From the NCBI RefSeq assembly GCF_021391495.1, contig NZ_CP090063.1, forward strand, positions 1,364,001 to 1,428,000: a DNA stretch of 64,000 nt. Direction: 5' to 3'. This stretch comes from Amycolatopsis acidiphila (lineage in GTDB: Bacteria > Actinomycetota > Actinomycetes > Mycobacteriales > Pseudonocardiaceae). The notes beneath the pieces are model-generated. The model saw nothing but the letters and a program-made list of their open reading frames with translations, had not been told where the DNA came from and did no database searches. The translations under genes and the position numbers were made by a program. Shown piece after piece: positions 28,500 through 36,332 of this stretch; the stretch's first letter is position 1, and each line of letters starts with the position of its first letter.

Positions 28500-29501
28500 A
28501 TGAAGAAGATCATCAACGATCCGGCCGACGTGGTCAGCGAGTCGTTGCGAGGACTCGCCGCCGCGCACCCCGACCTGCTGCGCGTCCAGTACGAACCGGA
28601 CCTGGTGGTCAGGGCCGACGCGCCCGTCGCCGGGAAGGTCGCGGTGATCTCGGGCGGTGGCTCCGGCCACGAGCCGCTGCACGGCGGTTTCGTCGGGCCG
28701 GGCATGCTCGACGCGGCCGTGCCCGGCGCGGTGTTCACGTCGCCGACCCCGGACGCGGTGCAGGCCGCGGTCACGGCCACGACGGGTGACGCGGGCGCTC
28801 TGTTGGTCGTGAAGAACTACACCGGCGACGTGCTGAACTTCGAGACCGCCGCCGAACTGGCCGCCGCCGACGGGCTCGACGTGCGCAGCGTCGTGATCGA
28901 CGACGACGTCGCGGTCGCCGACTCGACGTTCACCGCGGGCCGGCGCGGCGTCGGGGGCACAGTGCTGCTGGAGAAGATCACCGGTGCGGCCGCCGCCCGC
29001 GGTGACTCGCTCGACGCGGTGGAAGCCTTGGCGCGCAAGGTGATCGGCCAGATTCGCTCGATCGGCGTCGCGCTGACCGCGCCGACCGTGCCACATGTGG
29101 GCGAGCCGAGCTTCGAGCTCGCGGACGACGAGATCGAGTTCGGCATCGGCATCCACGGCGAGCCCGGCCGCGAGCGGATCAAGCTCGAACCCGCCGACGC
29201 GCTGGTCGGGCGGATGGTCGCCGCCGTCGTCGAGGACCTGCCGTTCGGCGACGGCGACCGGGTGCTGCTGTTCACCAACTCGATGGGCGCGACCCCGCTC
29301 CTCGAGCTGTACCTGGCGCACGGCATCGCCGAGCGGCTGCTGGCCGAGCGTGGTATCACGGTCGAGCGCCGCCTCGTCGGCCCCTACATCACCAGCCTGG
29401 AGATGCAGGGGATGAGCCTCACGCTGCTCAAAGTGGACGATGAGCTGACCGAGCTGTGGGACGCACCCGTGCACACCGCCGCACTACGTTGGAGGGCCTG
29501 A
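28500..29501 (+). CDS. dhaK: dihydroxyacetone kinase, substrate-binding subunit
   Basis: 333 residues. DhaK binds dihydroxyacetone covalently through a His as a hemiaminal. The N-terminal GGGSGHEPLHGGFVGPGMLD and the later EFGIGIHGEPGRER, which holds the substrate His, are family hallmarks, as is LLVVKNYTGDVLNFE. The start has GGAGG 5 nt upstream. It is followed at 1 nt by dhaL, and the set is completed by a phosphotransferase-type donor (dhaM). Confidence 0.95.
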   Translation: MKKIINDPADVVSESLRGLAAAHPDLLRVQYEPDLVVRADAPVAGKVAVISGGGSGHEPLHGGFVGPGMLDAAVPGAVFTSPTPDAVQAAVTATTGDAGALLVVKNYTGDVLNFETAAELAAADGLDVRSVVIDDDVAVADSTFTAGRRGVGGTVLLEKITGAAAARGDSLDAVEALARKVIGQIRSIGVALTAPTVPHVGEPSFELADDEIEFGIGIHGEPGRERIKLEPADALVGRMVAAVVEDLPFGDGDRVLLFTNSMGATPLLELYLAHGIAERLLAERGITVERRLVGPYITSLEMQGMSLTLLKVDDELTELWDAPVHTAALRWRA

Positions 29502-29502
29502 G

Positions 29503-30135
29503 ATGAGTTGCACCGCGAACGGGGTCGCGGACGCGGTCCGTGCCGCCGCGGCCGTGCTCGCCGAGCACCGGGCCGAGCTGATCGAGCTCGACCGCGCGAT
29601 CGGCGACGGCGACCACGGCGAGAACATGAACCGGGGGTTCACCGCGATCCTGTCCGCTTTGGACTCCGCCGTCCCGGACAGTCCGAGCGCGGTGCTCAAG
29701 CTGGTGGCGACCACCCTGATCGCCAAGGTCGGCGGCGCCGCCGGGCCCCTCTACGGCACGGCTTTCCTCCGGGCGTCGACAGCTGTCGGCGGTGCGTCCG
29801 AACTGGACAGCGACGCGGTCGTCGCCGGGTTGCGAGCCGCGCTCGAGGGAGTGCAGGCCCGCGGCAAGGCGGTCGAAGGCGACAAGACCATGGTGGACGC
29901 GCTGATCCCCGCGGTCGCCGCCGCCGAGCAGGCCGCGGGCACCGAGGGGGCGGACGTCGCGGCCGTGCTGACCGCCGCCGCGGACGCCGCGGGCAAGGGT
30001 GCGGAGTCCACAGTGGACCTGGTGGCTCGCAAGGGCCGCGCGTCGTACCTGGGGCAGCGCAGCGCGGGCCATCTGGACCCCGGCGCACGGTCGACGGCGC
30101 TGCTGCTCGGTGCGCTCGCGAGGGCGGCGCGATGA
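29503..30135 (+). CDS. dhaL: dihydroxyacetone kinase, ADP-binding subunit
   Basis: 210 residues, all-helical barrel that holds ADP/ATP permanently and passes phosphate to the substrate on DhaK. The metal-binding Asp cluster is read in DRAIGDGDHGENMNRGF. A glycine-rich VGGAAGPLYGTAFLRAS loop and KGRASYLGQRSAGHLDPGA near the end are typical. Its stop overlaps the start of dhaM (ATGA), which suggests coupled translation. Confidence 0.95.
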   Translation: MSCTANGVADAVRAAAAVLAEHRAELIELDRAIGDGDHGENMNRGFTAILSALDSAVPDSPSAVLKLVATTLIAKVGGAAGPLYGTAFLRASTAVGGASELDSDAVVAGLRAALEGVQARGKAVEGDKTMVDALIPAVAAAEQAAGTEGADVAAVLTAAADAAGKGAESTVDLVARKGRASYLGQRSAGHLDPGARSTALLLGALARAAR

Positions 30136-30809
30136 CGGTCGGGCTCGTTCTCGTCTCGCACAGCGCGAAGCTCGCCGACGGGCTCGCGGAGGTCGCCGCG
30201 CAGATGGCGCCCGAGGTCCCGATCGTGCCCGCCGGTGGTCTCGCCGAAGGCGGCATCGGCACGGACTACGACCAGGTGGTCGCGGCGGTCCAGCGGGCCG
30301 ACCGTGGCGACGGGGTGGTCCTGCTCTACGACCTCGGCAGCGCGCAGATGACGGCGGAGTTGGCCGTCGAGTCGCTGCCCGATCCCGAGGCGGCCGTCGT
30401 CGCCGATGCGCCGTTCGTCGAAGGGACTGTCGCCGCCGCGGTGGCGGCGCAGGGCGGGGCGAGCCGCGCGGACGCCCTGGCGGCGGCAACCGCGGCGGGC
30501 GCCGCCGACCTGGAAGCCCCGGCGGCGACCCAGGGTGCGGACGCGGAGAGCATCGAACTCGTGCTGCACAACGAGGTCGGCCTGCACGCGCGGCCGGCGG
30601 CGGTGGTGGCCCGCACGCTGGCGGGCATGGAGGCGGACGTGAGTGTCGTGCTCGGCGACCAGGAGGCCGACGCGCACAGCGTGCTCGCCCTGATGTCGCT
30701 CGGCGCCCGCAAGGGCGACCGGATCGAGATCCGAGCGCGCGGGGCGCAGGCCACGCAGGCGCTCGAAGCCGTAAAGGGGCTCGTGGAGGGGAACTTCGGC
30801 GAGGCCTAG
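30132..30809 (+). CDS. dhaM: PTS-dependent dihydroxyacetone kinase donor: EIIA-Man domain fused to HPr
   Basis: 225 residues, two phosphocarrier domains in one chain. Residues 1-130 are the mannose-type EIIA domain, with the phospho-His in LVSHSAKLADG (His10). Residues 138-225 are an HPr domain, with NEVGLHARPAA carrying the phospho-His and AHSVLALMSLGARKGD following. An alanine-rich linker joins them. There is no EI-like third domain, unlike the E. coli protein, so phosphate must come from the general PTS enzyme I encoded elsewhere. Confidence 0.94.
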   Translation: MTVGLVLVSHSAKLADGLAEVAAQMAPEVPIVPAGGLAEGGIGTDYDQVVAAVQRADRGDGVVLLYDLGSAQMTAELAVESLPDPEAAVVADAPFVEGTVAAAVAAQGGASRADALAAATAAGAADLEAPAATQGADAESIELVLHNEVGLHARPAAVVARTLAGMEADVSVVLGDQEADAHSVLALMSLGARKGDRIEIRARGAQATQALEAVKGLVEGNFGEA

Positions 30810-30969
30810 GGGGTGTCCTCGAAGGCTGGTCGATGGGCTTCGTGATCCAGGTGGTTCCTGGTGGTGGCGGGGATTCGCCCTCGTACCGGGTTGTACTCGG
30901 GTGAATTCCCGGTGCCGTCCAGGGGCCGCCTGGGCGCGGGGAGCGCGATTGAGCCTTTGAGGACGCTCC
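30810..30969. mobile_element. 160-bp element with 16-bp terminal inverted repeats (MITE-like)
   Basis: GGGGTGTCCTCGAAGG at 30810-30825 and CCTTTGAGGACGCTCC at 30954-30969 are inverted copies, 13 of 16 matching. The match can be extended outward by several bases that include the TAG stop of dhaM. The 128-nt interior has no open frame of note, but it has several GC-rich palindromic stretches. This looks like a small non-autonomous transposable element. A long-range hairpin acting as terminator is the alternative. No clear target duplication was found. Confidence 0.5.
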
Positions 30970-31007
30970 CTGGGGCGTCCGAGCGTCATCCGAACGGCGG
31001 AGGACGC

Positions 31008-31811
31008 ATGAAGACGTCTCGATACTGGGTGGCGGCCATGGCGCTGCTGCTCACCGGCTGCACCTCGGTCGTGACCGGCGCGGCGTCGGTCGACCAGGGT
31101 GAACTGAGGCAGTACCAGGACGACCACGCCCCACTGACCGCGCAGCGTGCGCTCGGCGACCTCACCACCGTCGACTACTGCAGCCTGCTCGACCTCAACG
31201 GCGCGCGGCAGGCCGACGCGACCGGCGTCGGGTCGACCACGACCTCGCCGAACTACTGCTTCGCCGAAGGGAACTTCGGCGGCACCAGGGTCGAGTTCGG
31301 GCTCGGGTACCTCGAGGTCGCGGGCACGGACAGCGGCCGGATCACCGACCTGGCCAAGACGCTGCCCCGAGGGCTGGTCGCCCAGCGCAGCACGAGCGGT
31401 GACCCGGATTCCTGCGTGCGGTACCTGCGGTTCGCCGACGAGTTCTCCCTCCAGGTCTACGTCGACGAGCAGCTCGGCGGCCAGGGGCGCAAGTCGCCGA
31501 CGATCCCCACCAAGCACCGCTGCCGCTGGCAGAACACCGTGACCCCGGACGTCCTCACGATCACCTTCGACGTCGGCCCGCAGCCGACCGGGCCGACGGA
31601 GGCGCTGGCGGGACGGCAGACCTCCATCGAGGGCGGCGCGGGGCTGACGTACTGCGTGGCCACGACCGCCGTCGGGCCGGATCCCGGATCCACGAACGGG
31701 AACTACCGGTTGGCGCAGGTCTACACCCTCCTGCGTCGAGGCGGGACGGATCCGTGCGTCCCGGTCCGGGCGCTCGCGAACATCGTCTGGCCGAAGCTGC
31801 CGGCGGCCTGA
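31008..31811 (+). CDS. secreted lipoprotein related to the one before dhaK
   Basis: 267 residues from the ATG at 31008, which has GGCGGAGGA upstream. Signal peptide MKTSRYWVAAMALLLTGC with lipid Cys18. The mature part has LTTVDYCSLLDLNGARQADA and ends PCVPVRALANIVWPKLPAA, both echoing the lipoprotein at 27472 (TVDPCALLDTAT, KALVPKLPRA). Several Cys residues suggest disulfides. Function unknown; an envelope protein of the DUF3558-like kind. The 198-nt gap before it is mostly the inverted-repeat element. Confidence 0.72.
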   Translation: MKTSRYWVAAMALLLTGCTSVVTGAASVDQGELRQYQDDHAPLTAQRALGDLTTVDYCSLLDLNGARQADATGVGSTTTSPNYCFAEGNFGGTRVEFGLGYLEVAGTDSGRITDLAKTLPRGLVAQRSTSGDPDSCVRYLRFADEFSLQVYVDEQLGGQGRKSPTIPTKHRCRWQNTVTPDVLTITFDVGPQPTGPTEALAGRQTSIEGGAGLTYCVATTAVGPDPGSTNGNYRLAQVYTLLRRGGTDPCVPVRALANIVWPKLPAA

Positions 31812-31892
31812 CTCGATTCGGTGGTGCCGTTCGCGGCCCGGCCGTGGCACCATCGAGAGAACTTACCGCCCAGTAACCACCGGAGGCCGGTC

Positions 31893-33665
31893 ATGGCGCG
31901 CGAGTTCACGAGTGTGGGAGTGGTCGGTCTCGGCACGATGGGATCGGGAATCGCGGAGGTCCTGGCCCGTAGCGGCCTGGACGTCGTGGGTGTGGAGCTC
32001 GACGCGGCGGGCGTCGCACGCGGCCGTGCGCACATCGAGCATTCGACGGAGCGCGCGCTCAGCGGCGGCAAGCTCGACGAGGGAGGGCGGGCGGAGCTGC
32101 TGGGCCGGATCACGTACACGACGGAGCTGAGCGACCTCGGCGACGTCGATCTGGTCGTCGAGGCGGTGCCGGAGAGCCTGGAGCTGAAGGCCGAGGTCCT
32201 CGGGCAGCTGGACAAGATCGTCAGGCCGGAGGCGATCTTCGCCTCGAACACGTCGTCGTTGTCGGTCACGGAGATCGGCGTGCACACCGCGCGTCCGGGC
32301 AAGGTCGTCGGGATGCACTTCTTCAACCCGGCGCCGGTGCTGAAACTGGTCGAGATCGTGCGCACCGTGGTCACCGAGCCGGACGTGGTGACCGACGTGG
32401 TCGCGTTCGCCGAGCGGCTGGGCAAGACGCCGGTCGTGATCGGGGACCGGGCGGGGTTCATCGCGAACGCGCTGCTGTTCGGCTATCTCAACCACGCGGT
32501 GCGGATGTTCGAGCAGCGCTACGCGACGCGTGAGGATCTGGACGCGGCGATGCGGTACGGCTGTGGCTATCCGATGGGACCGCTGGCGCTGCTCGACCTG
32601 ATCGGGCTGGACACGGCGTACGAGATCCTCGAGTCGATGTACCGGCAGTCGCGGAACCGGCTGCACGCGCCCGCGCCGTTGCTCAAGCAGATGATCACCG
32701 CGGGGCTGCTGGGTCGCAAGAGCGGTCGCGGGTTCTACCGGTACGAGGCGGCGGACTCGCCCGTCGTGACGGATACCGTGGCATCGTCCACTGTGGATTC
32801 TGCGGTGGTGCGCGAGGTGCGGCGGGTGGGCGTCGTCGGCACGGGAACGATGGCGACGGGCATCGCGGAGGTCTTCGCGAAGCGCGGGTACGAGGTCGTG
32901 TTGCGGGCGCGGACGGCCGAGAAGGCCGAAGCGGCGGTGGCGAAAGTCGGCAAGTCGATCGGTCGCGCGGTGACGAAGGGGCGCATGTCGGAGTCGGACG
33001 CGGCGGCGGTGCTGACCCGGGTCAAGCCGGTGACGGAGTTCGCTGAGCTGTCCGATGTGGACTTGGCGGTCGAGGCGGTGGCGGAGGAGCTGACGGTCAA
33101 GCAGGCGGTGTTCGCGGCCCTGGACGAGGCCGTCCGCCCCGGCGCGATCCTGGCGACGACCACGTCCTCGTTGCCGGTGATCGAATGCGCGGCGTCGACG
33201 AGCAGGCCGTCGGACGTGCTCGGGCTGCACTTCTTCAACCCGGCGCCGATGATGAAACTGGTCGAGGTGGTGCAGACGATCGCGACGGCGCCGGAGGTGG
33301 TCGCAACGGCGCACGCGGTGTGCGCGGCGCTCGGCAAGCACCCGGTGCACTGCGGCGACCGGGCGGGGTTCATCGTCAACGCGCTGCTGTTCCCGTATTT
33401 GAACGACGCGGTCAAGATGCTCGAAGCGCACTACGCCCAAGCCGACGACATCGACACGGCGATGAAGGTCGGTTGCGGGTTGCCGATGGGCCCGTTCGAG
33501 TTGCTGGACGTGGTCGGCCTGGACGTGTCGCTGGCGATCGAACGGACGTTGTTCAACGAGTTCCGCGAGGAGGGTTTCTCGCCCGCACCGCTGCTGGAGC
33601 ACCTCGTGACGGCCGGCCGCCTGGGCCGCAAGACGGGGAAGGGCTTCAAGGACTACGTGCGGTGA
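31893..33665 (+). CDS. tandem 3-hydroxyacyl-CoA dehydrogenase (two fused copies)
   Basis: 590 residues made of two complete dehydrogenases in a row. Each has a Rossmann NAD site (VGVVGLGTMGSGIAEVLA near residue 5, VGVVGTGTMATGIAEVFAKR near residue 311), a catalytic His in GMHFFNPAPVLKLVEIV or GLHFFNPAPMMKLVEVV, and a C-terminal dimerisation domain with GYPMGPLALLD or GLPMGPFELLD. They oxidise 3-hydroxyacyl-CoA in fatty-acid breakdown or make 3-hydroxybutyryl-CoA. No hydratase domain is attached. The ATG at 31893 has CGGAGG upstream. A long repeat follows the stop. Confidence 0.93.
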   Translation: MAREFTSVGVVGLGTMGSGIAEVLARSGLDVVGVELDAAGVARGRAHIEHSTERALSGGKLDEGGRAELLGRITYTTELSDLGDVDLVVEAVPESLELKAEVLGQLDKIVRPEAIFASNTSSLSVTEIGVHTARPGKVVGMHFFNPAPVLKLVEIVRTVVTEPDVVTDVVAFAERLGKTPVVIGDRAGFIANALLFGYLNHAVRMFEQRYATREDLDAAMRYGCGYPMGPLALLDLIGLDTAYEILESMYRQSRNRLHAPAPLLKQMITAGLLGRKSGRGFYRYEAADSPVVTDTVASSTVDSAVVREVRRVGVVGTGTMATGIAEVFAKRGYEVVLRARTAEKAEAAVAKVGKSIGRAVTKGRMSESDAAAVLTRVKPVTEFAELSDVDLAVEAVAEELTVKQAVFAALDEAVRPGAILATTTSSLPVIECAASTSRPSDVLGLHFFNPAPMMKLVEVVQTIATAPEVVATAHAVCAALGKHPVHCGDRAGFIVNALLFPYLNDAVKMLEAHYAQADDIDTAMKVGCGLPMGPFELLDVVGLDVSLAIERTLFNEFREEGFSPAPLLEHLVTAGRLGRKTGKGFKDYVR

Positions 33666-33840
33666 GGGGCGGGATGTCCAGCCACCCACGGCGCCCCGGC
33701 AACGGCAACCCGACAGCACCCAACCACCCACGCCATGGCGATCCGGCACCGCCCGACCACCGCGCGAAGGCGAACCCGGCAACGGCAGCCACGAATGCCC
33801 GCGCCCAGCCCGCTCCCTAACCCCGATCCCCGCGCCCTTC

Positions 33841-33899
33841 AGCGGTCGGCACGCCGGGTCAAGGCATCTTTTCCGCCTTGACGCGGTGGGCCGACCGTT
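33841..33899. repeat. hairpin B of repeat copy 1
   Basis: Two 25-nt arms (33841-33865 and 33875-33899), starting AGCGGTCGGC and ending GGCCGACCGTT, with four mismatches and a 9-nt loop ATCTTTTCC. The structure is strong enough to end transcription from either side. The loop and arms recur at 55016-55074 and 62366-62424. Confidence 0.85.
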
Positions 33900-34060
33900 G
33901 AACACTCCGCGATCGGGGTGGGACGGGCGTACCCCAACCACCCCGCGCTGCGCGCGCCCTTGCGCAGCGCGCAGGGGAAATGATCAAGAGAGTCCTCGCC
34001 GGACGGGCAGGCTCAAAGATGAGCCAGGAAAAGCCCCTACGTCACCTCATGCAGGTGGTC

Positions 34061-34213
34061 GAGTTGGGTGGTCATCCCGTCGCCTGCGGTTTGTGCATAT
34101 CACTTTGACCCAGACCCGCAAGCTTGCGTTGTCGGCTGCCCGCAAGCAGGAGGGTTGCGAGCCTGGCTCAAAGTGATGCCGCGAGTTCAGGCGACGGGAT
34201 GACCACCCAACTC
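34061..34213. repeat. hairpin A of repeat copy 1
   Basis: The left arm at 34061-34086 (begins GAGTTGGGTGGTCATCCCG) and right arm at 34188-34213 are a perfect 26-bp inverted repeat. Inside, a second pair, ATCACTTTGACCCAG (34099-34113) and CTGGCTCAAAGTGAT (34163-34177), matches at 14 of 15. The nested design recurs at 62115-62268. Confidence 0.88.
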
Positions 34214-34242
34214 CGGGGTCAGCCCCAACCGCCGAACCCGAC

Positions 34243-34452
34243 CTAACCCCCACACCCACACGCCCCGCCGCAACAACCGCCACCCGCGGGCAGCTGGCCA
34301 CCCGCCGAGCTGGTGAGGGCCACCGTCGTCAGCAGCTTCACCGTGTCGGCGTGCCCTTCCGGGCAGGTGGCGGGCGCACCGGACTCGCTCATCGGCCGGT
34401 TGACCTCGAAGGTGTCCGTGCACTCGCGGCAGCGGTAGGCGTAAGTCGGCAT
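34243..34452 (-). CDS. FmdB-family zinc ribbon protein
   Basis: 69 residues. The family start MPTYAYRCRECTDTFEV holds the first CxxC; the second knuckle is CPEGH, with only one Cys, followed by a Cys/Gly-rich end (GGGCCGGACGCGG) that may supply further ligands. FmdB-like proteins are probably regulators or metal-site proteins of unsettled function. It converges on repeat copy 1 and is divergent from the phosphodiesterase gene. Confidence 0.82.
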   Translation of the reverse strand: MPTYAYRCRECTDTFEVNRPMSESGAPATCPEGHADTVKLLTTVALTSSAGGQLPAGGGCCGGACGCGG

Positions 34453-34510
34453 GGCATCATTATCGCGCCGGAAGTGCGCGTGTGGGGTGATCCCTGCCAA
34501 GCTGTGTTCC

Positions 34511-35644
34511 GTGGATCTGCCAAGGCTGGAAAGCCGGCCGCATCTGGCCCAGGTGGTGCCCTCCGTCCTCGCGGTGCTCGGCGTTCCCGGCTTCGCGAAC
34601 ACCGTCGAGATCCCGCCCGTCTCGAGTGCGTGCGTGCTGCTCGTCGACGGTCTCGGCTGGGAGCTCCTCGAACAGCACGCCACCGACGCTCCGGTGCTGA
34701 GTCAGCTGTCCCGCAGCCTCCTGCAGGTCGGCTACCCGTCCACCACCGTCGCCGGGCTGGCGGCCATCGGCACCGGGCTCGCGTCGGGGGAGCACGGCAT
34801 GACCGGCTACACCTTCGAGGTCCCCGGCGTCGGCGTGCTCAACGCGCTGCGCTGGGCCGGCCACCCGGGCGGGCCGGATCTGCGGGAACGCCTGCGTCCC
34901 GCCGACGCCCAGCCACTGCCCACCACTTTCACCCAGGCGGCGTCCGCCGGAGTGGACGCGTCCGTCGTCTCCGACGCCCAGTTCGCCAAGTCCGCGTTGA
35001 CCGAAGCCGTGCAGCGCGGCGGCCGGTACGTCGGCGTGCACGCGCTCGGGGACCTCGCCTCCTCGGTGCTCAACGTGCTCGACCGGCCTCGCAGCTTCTG
35101 CTACGCCTACCACAGCCAGCTCGACCAGCTCGGACATCTCTACGGTCCGGGTTCGCCCGCCTGGCGGATGCAGCTGCGGCACGTCGACCGGCTCGTCGAG
35201 TCCATTGTGGACTCGCTACCGCCGGGCCGGCTGCTCGCCGTCGTCGCGGACCACGGCATGGTGGCGGTCGACGACACGGCGGTCGATCTCGACGCGACGC
35301 CCCAGCTGCTCGACGGCGTACGCGTCATCGCGGGCGAGGTCCGGGCGCGGCACGTGTACGTGGTGGACGGCGCGCGGGACGACGTGCTGGCGGCCTGGCG
35401 ATCGGAACTGCGGGACTGCGCCTGGGTGGCCACCCGTGACGAGGCCATCGACGGCGGCTGGTTCGGCCCTCGCGTCAGCGACCGGGTCCGTCCGCGGATC
35501 GGCGACATCGTCGTCGCGGCGCGCGACCGCTTCGGGATGCTGCGCCGGACGAACGAGCCGATGGAGTCGTCCCTGATCGGACAGCACGGCTCCCTCACCA
35601 CGGCGGAACAGCTCGTCCCGCTCGCGATGGCCTACCGCGGCTGA
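34511..35644 (+). CDS. alkaline-phosphatase-superfamily phosphodiesterase
   Basis: 377 residues from the GTG at 34511. Type I phosphodiesterase/nucleotide pyrophosphatase fold: metal Asp in CVLLVDGLGWELL, nucleophile Thr in YPSTTVAGLAAIGTGLASGE, later YHSQLDQLGHLYGPGS and VVADHGMVAV with further metal ligands. No signal peptide, so it probably acts in the cytoplasm. Its last 13 nt overlap the convergent TetR gene. Substrate is unknown; members split phosphodiesters such as nucleotide sugars. Confidence 0.87.
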   Translation: MDLPRLESRPHLAQVVPSVLAVLGVPGFANTVEIPPVSSACVLLVDGLGWELLEQHATDAPVLSQLSRSLLQVGYPSTTVAGLAAIGTGLASGEHGMTGYTFEVPGVGVLNALRWAGHPGGPDLRERLRPADAQPLPTTFTQAASAGVDASVVSDAQFAKSALTEAVQRGGRYVGVHALGDLASSVLNVLDRPRSFCYAYHSQLDQLGHLYGPGSPAWRMQLRHVDRLVESIVDSLPPGRLLAVVADHGMVAVDDTAVDLDATPQLLDGVRVIAGEVRARHVYVVDGARDDVLAAWRSELRDCAWVATRDEAIDGGWFGPRVSDRVRPRIGDIVVAARDRFGMLRRTNEPMESSLIGQHGSLTTAEQLVPLAMAYRG

Positions 35645-36204
35645 GGCCGCAGCCCGTCGAGCACCACGGTCAGCAGCCGCTCGGCCGCCCCCGGCGTGGC
35701 CTCCGAGGCGACGACGATGCCGTGCGTCATCAGCAACAGGTCCCGCGGTTCGACGTCGTCGCGGATGACGCCGGCCTCCTGCGCCGCATTGACCAGGAGG
35801 CGCACCGCGTCGTTGATCATCACCTTGCACAGCGCGAACGTCTCGGAGTCGCGGTCCATCGCCGCCTTGAGCGTCGCGGCGAGCCCGCGTTTCCGCGTGG
35901 CGAAGTCGATCTGCGAGCGCATCCACTCCGCCAGCGCGTCGCCGGGGGAGTGCGTTTCCATCAGCTCGCGGGCGAGCCCCGACAGTCTCTCGATGTCCGC
36001 CCGGTAGACGGCCTCGATGAGCGCCTCGCGATTGGGGAAGTGCCGGTAGAGCGTGCCGGGGCCGACGCAGGCCCGGCGGGCGATGTCGTCCAGCGGCGCC
36101 TCCGGCCCGTGCTCGGCGAACGCCTCCCGGGCCACGGAGATGATCCGCTCGTAGTTGCGGCGGGCGTCGGCCCGCATCGGCCGTGACGTCGACGTTGATC
36201 CCAC
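35632..36204 (-). CDS. TetR-family repressor of the adjacent MFS pump
   Basis: 190 residues from the GTG at 36204, chosen for its AGGAGG at 7 nt; the frame runs on to 36231 but that part overlaps operator DNA. The N-terminal helix-turn-helix is classical (AREAFAEHGPEAPLDDIARR, GPGTLYRHFPNREALIEAVY). The C-terminal half should bind the inducer. The gene is divergent from an MFS exporter, with three like palindromes in the spacer, so it should repress both itself and the pump. Confidence 0.9.
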   Translation of the reverse strand: MGSTSTSRPMRADARRNYERIISVAREAFAEHGPEAPLDDIARRACVGPGTLYRHFPNREALIEAVYRADIERLSGLARELMETHSPGDALAEWMRSQIDFATRKRGLAATLKAAMDRDSETFALCKVMINDAVRLLVNAAQEAGVIRDDVEPRDLLLMTHGIVVASEATPGAAERLLTVVLDGLRPQPR

Positions 36205-36223
36205 GGGCCCTCCTCCTGGAAGC

Positions 36224-36236
36224 GGACACAATCTCC
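36224..36236. promoter_or_regulatory. TetR operator candidate 1
   Basis: GGACACAATCTCC fits the shared pattern GGAnAnnnTnTCC seen three times in this spacer. It lies just ahead of the ribosome site of the tetR gene, so binding here should block its own message. Confidence 0.55.
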
Positions 36237-36244
36237 GGATACCC

Positions 36245-36274
36245 TTGCATAACCGGAGACGTTCTCCATATGAT
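36245..36274 (+). promoter_or_regulatory. promoter of the MFS pump
   Basis: TTGCAT (36245-36250) and TATGAT (36269-36274) with an 18-nt spacer. Operator candidate 2 lies between the two boxes, a classic place for a repressor. Confidence 0.5.
36255..36267. promoter_or_regulatory. TetR operator candidate 2
   Basis: GGAGACGTTCTCC, the most symmetric of the three sites, is centred 31 bp from site 1 and 34 bp from site 3, close to three turns of the helix. It sits in the spacer of the pump promoter. Confidence 0.6.
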
Positions 36275-36288
36275 AGCTCCAGTGAAGC

Positions 36289-36301
36289 GGAGATTCTGTC
36301 C
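36289..36301. promoter_or_regulatory. TetR operator candidate 3
   Basis: GGAGATTCTGTCC. With its flanks (GCGGAGATTCTGTCCGCTT) it is almost the exact inverse of site 1 with its flanks (AAGCGGACACAATCTCCG). It lies downstream of the pump promoter, before the start codon. Confidence 0.55.
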
Positions 36302-36332
36302 GCTTACTTTCGCGCATCCAATGGAGCCTTTC

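Larger units (their letters stand above)
33690..34225. repeat. composite hairpin repeat, copy 1
   Basis: This fills most of the 577-nt gap between the tandem dehydrogenase and the convergent FmdB-type gene. In order it holds a GGCAACGGCA-rich stretch, the segment CCCGCGCCCAGCCCGCTCCC, hairpin B (33841-33899), a mixed stretch with GGAAATGATCAAGAGAGTCC and the small hairpin GGCTCAAAGATGAGCC, then hairpin A (34061-34213). The same parts recur, inverted, near 54.8-55.3 and 62.1-62.5 kb. No gene is credible inside; frames that cross it end in repeat-encoded tails. Confidence 0.85.

Noticed and set aside
33185..33820. Frame running out of the tandem dehydrogenase and ending NARAQPAP
   Set aside because: It is out of frame with a certain gene, and its tail is encoded by the repeat; the same tail appears from copy 3 at 62445.
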